Shown piece after piece: positions 43,123 to 54,255 of a DNA stretch of 54,272 nt. This stretch comes from Nocardia aobensis NBRC 100429 (lineage in GTDB: Bacteria > Actinomycetota > Actinomycetes > Mycobacteriales > Mycobacteriaceae). The stretch spans positions 1-54,272 of the forward strand of contig NZ_BAFQ01000012.1 of the NCBI RefSeq assembly GCF_000308375.1, written 5' to 3'. The notes under the pieces are model-generated. The model was not told the DNA's origin, did not search any database, and worked only from the letters and a program-made list of their open reading frames with translations. Position 1 is the first letter of the stretch, and every line of letters begins with the position of its first letter. The position numbers and the translations under genes are program-made.

Positions 43123-43556
43123 CGCACACGCATCTCACCATCAATGACATGCTGGAGGCGGCGCGTGCGCGATTGACGCGCATGTACGCATTCGAATTAC
43201 CGGAGGCGATCGCGCGCGGCGCCCTGCTGGTCGATATTCGCCCGCAAGCCCAGCGCGTCAAGGAGGGCACCCTGCCGGGCGCCCTGGTGATCGAGCGCAA
43301 CGTGCTGGAGTGGCGGCTGGACCCCACCAGCTCCGCGCGGCTCGCACTGGCCACCGATCACGACCGGGAATGGGTGATCGTCTGCTCGGAGGGCTACACG
43401 TCGAGTCTGGCGGCCGCGGCACTGCAGCAGTTGGGTCTGCACCGGGCCACCGATCTGGTCGGTGGCTATCAGGCGGTAAAGGCCGCGGGGCTGCTGTCTG
43501 TGGCCGCCGGCGCACCGCATCTGGCCGGTGAGATCAACGCACTCGTCTCGCTCTAA
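43119..43556 (+). CDS. Rhodanese-domain sulfurtransferase
   Basis: 145 aa, coupled to the dioxygenase by ATGA. Single rhodanese domain with LLVDIRPQAQRVKEGTLPGA and active-site Cys89 in CSEGYTS, a six-residue loop. It probably handles sulfane sulfur released in cysteine or thiosulfate metabolism. Usual length for a single-domain rhodanese. The operon ends here; lysS begins 67 bp downstream. Confidence 0.88.
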   Translation: MTHTHLTINDMLEAARARLTRMYAFELPEAIARGALLVDIRPQAQRVKEGTLPGALVIERNVLEWRLDPTSSARLALATDHDREWVIVCSEGYTSSLAAAALQQLGLHRATDLVGGYQAVKAAGLLSVAAGAPHLAGEINALVSL

Positions 43557-43622
43557 TCGCCCGGGTGAGCGGGGGTCGGGCGCGCGCGAAACGATTTCCG
43601 GCGCACGATAGGGTGGTTCGCT

Positions 43623-45188
43623 GTGAGCACCCCGAACAGCCCTTCGTCCGGTGGCTCCGCGGGCCGGGTTCCCGCGGGGCAATCGCATCCTGCCGCAGCG
43701 GAAGTCGACGTTCCCGAGCAGATGCGGATCCGCCGGGAGAAGCGTGAGCGGCTGATCGACGCGGGCGTCGAGGCGTATCCGGTCGTGGTGCCGCGGACCC
43801 ACAGCCTCGCCGAGATCCGCGCCGCCTATCCCGACCTCGAGCCCGACACCAGCACGGGGGTGCAGGCCGGTGTGGCCGGCCGCGTCATCTTCATGCGCAA
43901 TACCGGCAAGCTGTGCTTCGCCACGCTGCAGGAGGGTGACGGCACCAAGCTGCAGGCGATGATCAGCCTGAACGGTGTCGGCGCCGACGCGCTGGCGGCG
44001 TGGAAGGCCGATGTCGATCTGGGTGATTTCGTCTTCGTGCACGGTGAGGTCATCTCCTCCCGTACCGGGGAACTGAGCGTGATGGCCGATTCCTGGTCGA
44101 TGGCGGCCAAATCGCTGCGTCCGCTGCCGGTGGCGCACAAAGAACTGAGCGAGGAGTCGCGGGTCCGGCAGCGCTATGTCGACCTCATCGTGCGGCCGGA
44201 GGCGCGGGAGAACGCCCGCACCCGGATCGCGGCGGTGCGCGCACTGCGAAATGCGTTGGAGCGCAGGGGTTTCCTCGAGGTCGAGACGCCGATGCTGCAG
44301 ACCCTGCACGGGGGTGCGGCGGCGCGGCCGTTCGTCACCCATTCCAATGCGCTGGATATGGATCTGTATCTGCGCATCGCGCCGGAGTTGTTCCTGAAGC
44401 GCTGCGTGGTGGGCGGGATCGAGAAGGTCTTCGAGATCAACCGCAACTTCCGTAACGAGGGTGCCGACTCGACGCATTCGCCCGAGTTCGCGATGTTGGA
44501 AACTTATGAGGCCTACGGCACCTACGACGATTCCGCGCTGATGATGCGGGAATTGATCCAGGAAGTCGCGCAAGAGGTCTTCGGCACTCAGGTCGTCACG
44601 CTCGCCGACGGTACGGAATACGATCTGAGTGGTGAGTGGAACACCGTCGAGATGTATCCTTCGCTATCCGATTCGCTGGGTGTCGAGGTAACGCCGGAAA
44701 CTACTGTTCCGGAATTGCTCGCACTGGCCGATCGGGTCGGTCTGGAAATTCCTCCGGACAAGGGTTACGGCCACGGCAAACTTGTCGAGGAACTGTGGGA
44801 ACACAGCTATGGCGACAAGCTCTATGCCCCCACTTTCGTGCGTGACTTCCCGGTGGAGACGTCGCCGCTGACACGGCAGCACCGCAGTAAGCCGGGCGTC
44901 ACCGAGAAGTGGGATCTGTATGTCCGCGGATTCGAGTTGGCCACCGGCTATTCGGAACTCGTGGATCCGGTCGTGCAGCGGGAACGTTTTGTCGACCAGG
45001 CCAGACTGGCCGCCGCTGGTGACGACGAGGCCATGCGGCTGGACGAGGACTTCCTCGCCGCCATGGAACACGGTATGCCGCCGACAACGGGTACCGGTAT
45101 GGGAATCGACCGCTTGCTGATGGCACTGACCGGACTCGGAATCCGGGAAACCATACTCTTCCCAATTGTGCGTCCGTCCGGTCGCTGA
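43623..45188 (+). CDS. lysS: Lysyl-tRNA synthetase (class II)
   Basis: 521 aa from GTG 43623. OB-fold anticodon-binding domain (about 80-180), then the class II core: motif 1 ([10 protein letters not shown]), motif 2 ([24 protein letters not shown]) and motif 3 ([17 protein letters not shown]). The first 30 residues are an extra disordered tail. It charges tRNA-Lys. Followed by lsr2 as in mycobacteria. No transmembrane MprF/LysX extension is present, so this is the housekeeping enzyme. Confidence 0.95.
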   Translation: MSTPNSPSSGGSAGRVPAGQSHPAAAEVDVPEQMRIRREKRERLIDAGVEAYPVVVPRTHSLAEIRAAYPDLEPDTSTGVQAGVAGRVIFMRNTGKLCFATLQEGDGTKLQAMISLNGVGADALAAWKADVDLGDFVFVHGEVISSRTGELSVMADSWSMAAKSLRPLPVAHKELSEESRVRQRYVDLIVRPEARENARTRIAAVRALRNALERRGFLEVETPMLQTLHGGAAARPFVTHSNALDMDLYLRIAPELFLKRCVVGGIEKVFEINRNFRNEGADSTHSPEFAMLETYEAYGTYDDSALMMRELIQEVAQEVFGTQVVTLADGTEYDLSGEWNTVEMYPSLSDSLGVEVTPETTVPELLALADRVGLEIPPDKGYGHGKLVEELWEHSYGDKLYAPTFVRDFPVETSPLTRQHRSKPGVTEKWDLYVRGFELATGYSELVDPVVQRERFVDQARLAAAGDDEAMRLDEDFLAAMEHGMPPTTGTGMGIDRLLMALTGLGIRETILFPIVRPSGR

Positions 45189-45217
45189 GTACCGGGTTTG
45201 AATGCCGATTCCCCGTC

Positions 45218-45245
45218 TTGGAAATTTCGTATCTAGAGGTATTCT
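45218..45245 (+). promoter_or_regulatory. Candidate lsr2 promoter
   Basis: TTGGAA (45218-45223), 16-bp spacer, TATTCT (45240-45245), in an AT-rich island 58 bp before the lsr2 ATG. The -10 and the seven bases after it (tattctcgactcg) are repeated exactly at 39035-39047, upstream of the DUF2520 gene. Confidence 0.5.
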
Positions 45246-45302
45246 CGACTCGGGCATCGGCCTGGTATCCGGGTCGCACGATTTCGAGAGGACGTTCATC
45301 TC

Positions 45303-45668
45303 ATGGCAAAGAAGGTCACCGTTAGCCTGATCGACGATGTCGATGGTGAGTCCATTGCGGACGAGACCATCGAGTTCGCGATCGACGGTGTTTCGTACGA
45401 GATCGACCTGTCCGCGGCGAATGCGGCGAAGCTGCGGGACGGGCTGGACGTGTGGGTCGCCAATGCCCGTCGGGTGAGCGGTCGCCGGCGCAGCAAGCCG
45501 GTCGGTGCGACCACCGGTGCGCCGAAGGGCCGAGTTTCCATGGATCGCGAACAGAGTGCGGCAATTCGGGAATGGGCGCGGCGTAAGGGCCACAAGGTTT
45601 CCGCGCGTGGTCGCATCTCCGCCGATGTCGTGGAGAGCTACCACAAGGAAGTCGGCCGCAACAACTAG
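45303..45668 (+). CDS. lsr2: Nucleoid-associated protein Lsr2
   Basis: 121 aa from ATG 45303, behind GAGAGGA. N-terminal dimerisation domain ([29 protein letters not shown] style, 1-60) and C-terminal DNA-binding domain with the AT-hook-like RGR ([21 protein letters not shown]). It binds AT-rich DNA and silences acquired genes. Slightly longer than the ~112-aa mycobacterial protein because of the linker ([16 protein letters not shown]). Strong terminator follows (45697-45744). Confidence 0.95.
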   Translation: MAKKVTVSLIDDVDGESIADETIEFAIDGVSYEIDLSAANAAKLRDGLDVWVANARRVSGRRRSKPVGATTGAPKGRVSMDREQSAAIREWARRKGHKVSARGRISADVVESYHKEVGRNN

Positions 45669-45696
45669 TGCGGTCGAAAAGACCCGGCTGCGTCTG

Positions 45697-45744
45697 TGCC
45701 GCTGCCGCCCGGAGGAATCGTGCGACGTCCGGGCGGCAGCGGCA
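45697..45744 (+). terminator. Strong hairpin terminator after lsr2
   Basis: tgccgctgccgcccgga (45697-45713) pairs perfectly over 17 bp with tccgggcggcagcggca (45728-45744); loop 14 nt; followed by tttcg. Confidence 0.85.
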
Positions 45745-45855
45745 TTTCGATGCGGCCCCCGGCGTGGTGATCTTGCTCGCCGCCGCGTCGGCGCGGCACC
45801 ATGGGGCTTATGCAGACCACGTCACTGGCGGTACGAGGGTGGGGGTAGCAACGCG

Positions 45856-46479
45856 GTGACGGACATTCACGAATCGTTTCTCCGGTTCATCGACGACACC
45901 GGCAGCCGGCACGAATTGACGCTGACCCCGGATCATCAGCGCATCACCATCGGGCGTTCGCCGCAGGCGGATCTGTCGCTGGGCTGGGATGCCGAGGTAT
46001 CGCGATTGCACGCGGCCGTGGAATATCTGGGCGCGCACTGGACCATCGTCGACGACGGACTGTCGCGCAACGGCACCTTCGTCAACGGGGAGCGACTGGC
46101 CGGCCGCCGCCGGCTCGAGGCCGGCGACCGCATCCGGGTCGGGACCTCGATGCTGTCGTTCCACGATTACACCGGCAGGGTCGACGATGCGACCCGGACC
46201 TCGGTCGGCTCGGTCCCGAGTCCGCGATCGCTCACCGATACCCAGCGCGCGGTACTGATCGCGCTGTGCCGCCCGTATCGCGGCAACACCGAATTCGCCA
46301 CGCCCGCATCCAATCAGCAGATCGCCGACGAGTTGTACCTGAGCGTGGACGCGATCAAAACCCATCTGCGCGCGCTGTTTTCGAAGTTCGGCGTCGAGGA
46401 CCTGCCGCAGAATCAGAAGCGGGTGCGACTGGCGGCGCTGGCCATCCAGAACGGCATCATCTCGCACCGCGACCTCTGA
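45856..46479 (+). CDS. FHA-domain protein with C-terminal helix-turn-helix
   Basis: 207 aa from GTG 45856, with GGGGG upstream. FHA domain about 15-100: ITIGRSPQADLSL, SRLHAAVEYL, SRNGTFVNG (the usual SRxH and NGTFVNG phosphothreonine-binding loops). The C-terminal ~85 residues (SLTDTQRAVLIALCRPY, NQQIADELYLSVDAIKTHLRALFSKFGVEDL) are a LuxR/winged-helix-like DNA-binding domain. It could therefore couple Ser/Thr kinase signals to transcription. Family members exist in actinobacteria; targets are unknown. Upstream frame (to 45505) is a shadow of lsr2. Confidence 0.82.
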   Translation: MTDIHESFLRFIDDTGSRHELTLTPDHQRITIGRSPQADLSLGWDAEVSRLHAAVEYLGAHWTIVDDGLSRNGTFVNGERLAGRRRLEAGDRIRVGTSMLSFHDYTGRVDDATRTSVGSVPSPRSLTDTQRAVLIALCRPYRGNTEFATPASNQQIADELYLSVDAIKTHLRALFSKFGVEDLPQNQKRVRLAALAIQNGIISHRDL

Positions 46480-46560
46480 TACCCGGCCGCCGGATGTGAC
46501 CGGCGATTCCGGTTACCCGTCGGTATCGATCCGAATGGTCCCCTTTTCCCGCTAGCGTGT

Positions 46561-46574
46561 TGAAACACGTTCTA
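46561..46574. promoter_or_regulatory. KstR-type operator
   Basis: tgaaacacgttcta matches TNNAACNNGTTNNA with the AACACGTT core, 22 bp before the lipase ATG. It also overlaps the hairpin-forming gtgttgaaacac (46557-46568). Confidence 0.6.
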
Positions 46575-46582
46575 TTTTTTTT
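46575..46582 (+). other. T8 homopolymer between operator and ribosome site
   Basis: Eight consecutive T directly follow the KstR-type box and precede ggg-agggg. Such a run stands out in DNA this GC-rich and could slip during replication. Confidence 0.8.
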
Positions 46583-46596
46583 GGGAGGGGATCCCG

Positions 46597-47562
46597 ATGC
46601 CGTCTCATATCGCGCATCTGCCGCGCCGGGCGCTCGGAGCCGCGCTCGTCCTGGCGATCTCGAGCATGCTGTGGGTGACCGCCGCCGCCGCGGCCCACGC
46701 CGAATATCCGGTGGACTACAACTTCTTCTCCGGCATTCCGTACGAGCTGCGAAATCCGGGTGGATCCCTGCCCGGCGCCGACGACTGGTCGTGCCGGCCC
46801 AGCGACGCCCATCCCGAACCCGTCGTGCTGGTGCACGGCACCGGCGGCGGGGCGCAGACGAACTGGGGCGTGTACGCGCCGCTGCTGGCCAACGAGGGAT
46901 ATTGCGTCTATTCGCTGACCTACGGCGCCTACGATCTGCCGTGGCCGCTCTCGGCGATCGGCGGGATGCGGCCGATCGAGGACAGTTCGGCGCAGCTCGC
47001 GGAGTTCGTGGACCGGGTGCTGGCGGCGACCGGCGCCGAGAAGGTCGATCTGATCGCGCACTCGCAGGGCAATCTGGTGGGCAACTACTTCGTGAAGCGA
47101 CTGGGCGGTGCCGACAAGGTCGACAAGTTCGTGGCGATCGCGGCGCCGTGGCTGGGCACCTTCGGCCCGGTGATCGACCCGGCTCGCGATATCGCGGGGC
47201 GGCTGGGCGCGGGGCCGGCCTTCGACGCCGCCCTGGGGGCGAGCCCCTGTGCCGCTTGTGCGCAGATGACGGGTAGCACGGATTTCATCCGCTCCCTGAA
47301 CGCCGACGGCGTGTACGACCCGGACGTCACCTACACCAATATCGAGACCCGCTACGACGAGCTGGTGGTGCCGTACACCGTCGCCCTGGTACCCGGCCCG
47401 AACACGACGAACGTCGTGGTCCAGGACGGCTGCGCGGCGGACTACTCGGAGCACGCGGGCATCGCGGGCAGCGACCGGGCGGCGGCGTTCGCGCTCAACG
47501 CCCTGGATCCGGACGATCCGCGGCCGGTGCCCTGCCACTTCATCCCGCCGATCACCGGATAG
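46597..47562 (+). CDS. Secreted lipase/esterase (alpha/beta hydrolase)
   Basis: 321 aa from ATG 46597, behind GGGAGGGG. Signal peptide residues 1-35 (RRALGAALVLAISSMLWVTAAAAAHA, cut at AHA-EY). Catalytic domain: VVLVHGTGGG (76-85), nucleophile Ser156 in AHSQG, and Asp/His of the triad later (YDELVVPY and SEHAGI). Several paired Cys (66, 103, near 220) fit an exported protein. It resembles the actinobacterial triacylglycerol lipase family. The KstR-type site before it suggests induction with sterol or fatty-acid catabolism. Confidence 0.87.
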   Translation: MPSHIAHLPRRALGAALVLAISSMLWVTAAAAAHAEYPVDYNFFSGIPYELRNPGGSLPGADDWSCRPSDAHPEPVVLVHGTGGGAQTNWGVYAPLLANEGYCVYSLTYGAYDLPWPLSAIGGMRPIEDSSAQLAEFVDRVLAATGAEKVDLIAHSQGNLVGNYFVKRLGGADKVDKFVAIAAPWLGTFGPVIDPARDIAGRLGAGPAFDAALGASPCAACAQMTGSTDFIRSLNADGVYDPDVTYTNIETRYDELVVPYTVALVPGPNTTNVVVQDGCAADYSEHAGIAGSDRAAAFALNALDPDDPRPVPCHFIPPITG

Positions 47563-47855
47563 TTCCGTATCCGGGCCGCGAACCCCGCCGTCGCGAAGCG
47601 GAAGGGGAAAATTCAGCTGTGGGCGTAGTTGCTGGGGAAACGTTCCGGGTTGGTGCCGCGTTGGAACGGTATGACTCGCGTTGTCGCCCGTTCGCAATAG
47701 GGTGGACGGACGACGGCCGTGACCCCCGCCAACTACAGTAGAGGCGGGGGATGCAACCCCAGGGCTTCATGGCAGGCTGGCGCCACAGGTGTGAAGCACG
47801 AAGCACAACAGCAGCGCCGGATGCCGTGGATAGCGGAGCAGGAAGTGAGGGAGCG

Positions 47856-50405
<2,550 letters not shown>

Positions 50406-50425
50406 GTAGTCCGCACAGATCGGTA

Positions 50426-50462
50426 GATGCCGGTCATCCCGCACGGCGGGGTGGCCGGCATC
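50426..50462 (+). terminator. Hairpin terminator after clpC1
   Basis: gatgccggtcatcccgc pairs with gcggggtggccggcatc over 17 positions (two T-G pairs), with a 3-nt loop, 20 bp after the clpC1 stop. Confidence 0.8.
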
Positions 50463-50559
50463 GTCGTATGCGCACAAAAGTCGTAGCGCACAAAATGAGT
50501 GGCGGCCGCGCGGGCGAATGTTCCATTCTGGCGATGTTCGCGAGCGGAAAGAGGGCTGT

Positions 50560-51345
50560 GTGCTGACCGATGCCGAGGTGGAGTGCTTCGTCGCCGAGGG
50601 TTTCGTCCGAGTGGAGGGTGCGTTCTCCGAGTCCACCGCGGCCGAGGCGAGGGAAATCCTGTGGCGCGCAACCGGATGCGATCCGGCGGATTCCGGAACG
50701 TGGACCCGGCCGGTGGTCCGCCTGCCCGGATTCGCCGACCCGCCGTTCGCCCGGGCCGCGCGCAGTCCGCTGCTGGCACAGGCGTGTGATCGGCTGGTCG
50801 GTGCGGGCCGATGGGTTCCGTACCAGGGGCTGGGGACCTTCCCGATTCGGTTCCCCAGCGAGCAGCCGCCGGGCGACGACGGATGGCATATCGACGCGAG
50901 TTTTCCGGGCGAGGATCCGCAGGAGTATCTGCGGTGGCGCATCAACGTGCGGTCGAAGGGCCGGGGCCTGCTGATGCTGTTCCTGTTCTCCGACGTCGGC
51001 CCCGACGATGCGCCGACGCGGATCCGGGTGGGCTCACATCTGCCGATCGCGAAGGTGCTGGAACCGTACGGTGCGGCCGGGGTCGCGATGTCGGACTTGG
51101 TCGAGGACTTCGCCGCCACCGAGGGCCTTCCGGAAGTGGCGGCCACCGGCCGGGCCGGAGATGTGTATCTGTGCCACCCGTTCCTGGTGCATGCCGCCCA
51201 GGCGCATCGCGGACGCAACCCGAAATTCATGGCCCAGCCGCCGCTGCGGCTGCGCGAACCGTGCGTGCTGGACCGGCCCGACGGTACGTATTCACCGGTG
51301 GAACAGGCGATTCGGCGGGGACTCGAGCTCGGCGCCATCCGCTGA
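50560..51345 (+). CDS. Phytanoyl-CoA dioxygenase (PhyH) family protein
   Basis: 261 aa from GTG 50560, behind GAGGG (50551-50555). Fe(II)/2-oxoglutarate oxygenase: iron ligands in HIDASF (HxD, near 109-111) and the distal His in HPFLVHAA, with Arg of HRGRNPKFM as the 2-oxoglutarate contact. Substrate unknown; the family hydroxylates varied small molecules, including side chains in natural products. The LLM oxidoreductase follows after 75 bp on the same strand and may form an operon with it. Confidence 0.82.
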   Translation: MLTDAEVECFVAEGFVRVEGAFSESTAAEAREILWRATGCDPADSGTWTRPVVRLPGFADPPFARAARSPLLAQACDRLVGAGRWVPYQGLGTFPIRFPSEQPPGDDGWHIDASFPGEDPQEYLRWRINVRSKGRGLLMLFLFSDVGPDDAPTRIRVGSHLPIAKVLEPYGAAGVAMSDLVEDFAATEGLPEVAATGRAGDVYLCHPFLVHAAQAHRGRNPKFMAQPPLRLREPCVLDRPDGTYSPVEQAIRRGLELGAIR

Positions 51346-51420
51346 CTACGCGCGGGGACGTACCCGGGATGTGTTCTCCGGACGGATGATTCGCGCCGCC
51401 CGGAGGCAGAGGCTGAAGTC

Positions 51421-52329
51421 ATGGACATCGGATTGCATCTCACGAACTTCGCGCTGGACACCCCCTCGGAACGGATCGGACCGGGTCTGGCCGAGGTGGT
51501 GCGCACGGCCGAGGACAGCGGGTTCTCGCTCATCGCCGTGGGTGATCACCTCTGGCAGAGCCCATGGCTCGGGCGTGTGGAACAGAATGTGCTGGAGGCG
51601 TATTCGGCGCTGTCGTTCATCGCGGCGCATACGTCGCGGGTCGAGCTGACCGCGGTGGTGTCGGGGGTGCACTATCGGCATCCGGCCATGCTCGGGAAGC
51701 TCGTCACCACCCTGGATGTGCTGTCCGGCGGCCGGGCCTGGCTGGGGATCGGTTCGGGCACATCCACCGGCGATGTGGAGGGATACGGCCTGCCGTTCCC
51801 GCCGCTGCGCGACCGCTACGAGATGTTGGAGGAGACGTTGCGGATCTGCCGGGCCATGTGGACCGGCGAGCGGGGCGGATCGGAACCCGTGCACGGCGAG
51901 CACTTTCACGTCGAGCGCCCGCTCAACGCCCCGCAGGCGGTGCGGACCTCGCTCTCGGGTGCGCATCGCCCGCATCCGCCCGTGCTCATCGGCGGGGACG
52001 GTGAGCGGCGCACGCTGCCGCTGGTGGCGCGGTACGCGGATGTGGCGAGTCTGCGGCCGGGTCCGGAGCTGGCGAACAAGATCGAACTGCTGGACCGGTT
52101 GTGCGTGGAGATCGGCCGCGATCCGCGCGAGATCCGCAAGAGCTGTGTCTTCGCCTTCGATCTCGGACCGGACGGGGGCGGCGTCGGTCAGGTGCTGGGG
52201 CAGCTGAAGCGGATGGCGGATACGGGCATCGACCTGGTGATCGGCCGGGTGGCCGGCGTCGACGAGCTGACGTCCCTGAAGGTGATGGGGCGCGAGGTGA
52301 TTCCGGTGGCCGCGGAATTCGGTCGCTGA
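51421..52329 (+). CDS. LLM-class (F420-dependent type) oxidoreductase
   Basis: 302 aa from ATG 51421. Luciferase-like TIM barrel: GDHLWQSPWLGR (cf. the conserved DHF/DHL), TSRVELTAVVSGVHYRHPAMLGKLVTTLDVLSGGRAWLGIGSG, and RPPVLIGG-type HPPVLIGGDGERRTLPLVARYAD. These features fit the F420-dependent subgroup common in mycolata; FMN cannot be excluded. Substrate unknown. It follows a PhyH-type oxygenase. The two-component genes beyond are convergent. Confidence 0.87.
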   Translation: MDIGLHLTNFALDTPSERIGPGLAEVVRTAEDSGFSLIAVGDHLWQSPWLGRVEQNVLEAYSALSFIAAHTSRVELTAVVSGVHYRHPAMLGKLVTTLDVLSGGRAWLGIGSGTSTGDVEGYGLPFPPLRDRYEMLEETLRICRAMWTGERGGSEPVHGEHFHVERPLNAPQAVRTSLSGAHRPHPPVLIGGDGERRTLPLVARYADVASLRPGPELANKIELLDRLCVEIGRDPREIRKSCVFAFDLGPDGGGVGQVLGQLKRMADTGIDLVIGRVAGVDELTSLKVMGREVIPVAAEFGR

Positions 52330-52349
52330 CACCGGCCGCGGCGGCCGGA

Positions 52350-53015
52350 CTACTGCCAGCCGGGCCGGACCAGACCGGATTCGTAGGCCATCACCACGAG
52401 TTGCGTCCGGTCCCGAGCGCCGAGTTTCACCAGGATTCGACTCACGTGGGTGCGGGCGGTGGCGGGGCTCATGAAGAGGCGCCGGCCGATTTCGGCGTTG
52501 GTGAGCCCTTCGGCGACCAGCGCCATCACCTCGCGCTCGCGGTCGGTGAGTTCGGACAGAGCCGCGGTCGGCGCGGGTTTGGCGTGGGTGGCGAATTCGG
52601 CGACCAGGCGGCGGGTGACACTGGGCGAAAGCAGTGCGTCCCCGTCGGCGACCACCCGCACCGCCCGCACCAGATCCGCGGGTTCGGTGTGTTTGACCAG
52701 GAAACCCGTGGCGCCCGAACGCATGGCCTCGAAGACGTACTCGTCGAGTTCGAAGGTGGTGAGGACGACCACTCTTACGCCGGTGAGATCGGGATCGGCG
52801 GCGATCTCCCGGGTCGCGGCCAGGCCGTCGAGCAGCGGCATCCGGATATCCATCAGAACCACATCCGGGCGCAGTTCCCGGGTCAGCCGCAGCGCGTGCT
52901 CACCGTTGTCGGCCTCGCCCACGACCGCGATCCCGTCCTGAGCGTCCAGCAGCGCGGCGAATCCGGCGCGGACGAGGGCTTGGTCGTCGGCGACCAGGAC
53001 GCGAATGTCGTTCAC
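52350..53015 (-). CDS. NarL/LuxR-family response regulator
   Basis: 221 aa from GTG 53015, behind AGGAGG. Receiver domain 1-120 with DD at 10-11, phospho-acceptor Asp56 (VVLMDIRMP), Thr in VVLTTF and Lys in FLVKHTE. LuxR-type helix-turn-helix about 155-215 (LTDREREVMALVAEGLTNAEIGRRLFMSPATARTHVSRILVKLG). Partner of the histidine kinase gene upstream (34-bp gap, same strand). Target genes unknown. Confidence 0.93.
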   Translation of the reverse strand: MNDIRVLVADDQALVRAGFAALLDAQDGIAVVGEADNGEHALRLTRELRPDVVLMDIRMPLLDGLAATREIAADPDLTGVRVVVLTTFELDEYVFEAMRSGATGFLVKHTEPADLVRAVRVVADGDALLSPSVTRRLVAEFATHAKPAPTAALSELTDREREVMALVAEGLTNAEIGRRLFMSPATARTHVSRILVKLGARDRTQLVVMAYESGLVRPGWQ

Positions 53016-53049
53016 GAAACCTCCTGTAGCTCAGGGTATTCGGAGCCGA

Positions 53050-54255
53050 TCACCGAGGTCCGGGTGGTTCGGCCGCTGGGGCGGGTGTTCCGGGATCGCC
53101 GGCGGCGGTCACCGGGATCGGTAGCCGAGCATCCACCCGGAACCCACCGTCGGCGCGCGGCGTCGCCGACACCTCCCCGCCCAGTGCGTGCGCGCGTTCG
53201 ACCATGCCGGGAATCCCGTTCCCGCCACCAGTTGTGGACGACTGTGGAGAATTCGGAGGTCGCTCGTTGTCCACAGTGATGCACAGCTCGCTCGGTGAAT
53301 AATCCACAACCACCGTCGTTTCCGCGCCGGGCGCGTGTCGCAGCACATTGGTCAGCGATTCCTGCACGATGCGGGCGGCGGCCACGTCGACCACCACGGG
53401 AAGCCGGCGCGGTGTGCCCGTAATCCGGGTGTGGACCGCCGTCCCGGCGGCGCGGGTCGGAGCCAGCAATGATTCCAGATCGCCGATGCCGACCGCCGGA
53501 CCGGTCGGCGCCGCAACGGTTTCCGCGCCGGCACGGATCGAGCGCAGCAGACTGTGCACCTCACCGATCGCATCGCGGCTGACCTCTTTGATCGCCGACA
53601 GCGCGGTCGCGGCCTGTTCGGGTTTGCGGTCGAGCAGTTCCAGCGCCACCGACGACTGCACATTGATCAGCGACAGGCTGTGCGCGAGCACATCGTGCAG
53701 TTCGCGCGCGATGGCCAGCCGCTCCTGGGCCGCCCTCTGTTCGCGCTCGGCGAGTTCGCGGGCGCGTTCGGCCTCCCGGTTGCGCCGCGCCGCCTCGGCG
53801 CGCTGACGCCGCGCGATCAGCGCCGAACGCCGCTGCCGGATCCCCTCGGCGATCGCGATCAGCACCACCAGCCAGGCCAGGATCCCGGCGACCGGCCAGC
53901 CCCCGGGGCCGTCGCCGCGCAGGGCGGGCACCGGCCACACCATCAGCAGATATCCCAGCGGCACCAGCGGATAGGTGTACCAGCGGGAGCCGCGCGAGGC
54001 CGCGGTCAGGAAGGCGATGACCAGCGATACGAAGACCGGTCCGTAACCGTAGCCGACCAGCAGATAGGCGACGGTGACCGCGAGCACGCCCACGAACACC
54101 GCCCGGGGATACATCGAGCGCAGCGCCAACAGCAGCGGGCCGGCCACCAGCAACGCGTATCCCAGCGCATCCAGTGGTCGCACGCCGGACTGATGCGCAT
54201 TCGCCGCATGTCCGACGCCCAGTTGGACAGCGGCCACGACGACGCTCAGCATCAC
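53050..54255 (-). CDS. Sensor histidine kinase (HisKA_3 type), 5' end at window edge
   Basis: At least 401 aa. Four to five membrane helices (about 2-15, 30-47, 52-68, 72-86, 95-110, 122-138), a basic coiled-coil stretch (140-180), the dimerisation and phosphoacceptor motif ARELHDVLAHSLSLI with His187, and a HATPase_c domain (ARIVQESLTNVLRHAPGA, N-box; GIPGMVERAHALGG, G-box). The C-terminal 20 residues are Pro/Ala-rich. The frame has no stop up to the right window edge, so the true start may be outside. Pairs with the adjacent response regulator. Confidence 0.88.
   Translation of the reverse strand: MMLSVVVAAVQLGVGHAANAHQSGVRPLDALGYALLVAGPLLLALRSMYPRAVFVGVLAVTVAYLLVGYGYGPVFVSLVIAFLTAASRGSRWYTYPLVPLGYLLMVWPVPALRGDGPGGWPVAGILAWLVVLIAIAEGIRQRRSALIARRQRAEAARRNREAERARELAEREQRAAQERLAIARELHDVLAHSLSLINVQSSVALELLDRKPEQAATALSAIKEVSRDAIGEVHSLLRSIRAGAETVAAPTGPAVGIGDLESLLAPTRAAGTAVHTRITGTPRRLPVVVDVAAARIVQESLTNVLRHAPGAETTVVVDYSPSELCITVDNERPPNSPQSSTTGGGNGIPGMVERAHALGGEVSATPRADGGFRVDARLPIPVTAAGDPGTPAPAAEPPGPR

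Noticed and set aside
47751..47855. Longer start for clpC1
   Set aside because: The 35 extra codons lack Clp similarity, while ATG 47856 has GAGGGAG upstream and begins [12 protein letters not shown] as in the family.
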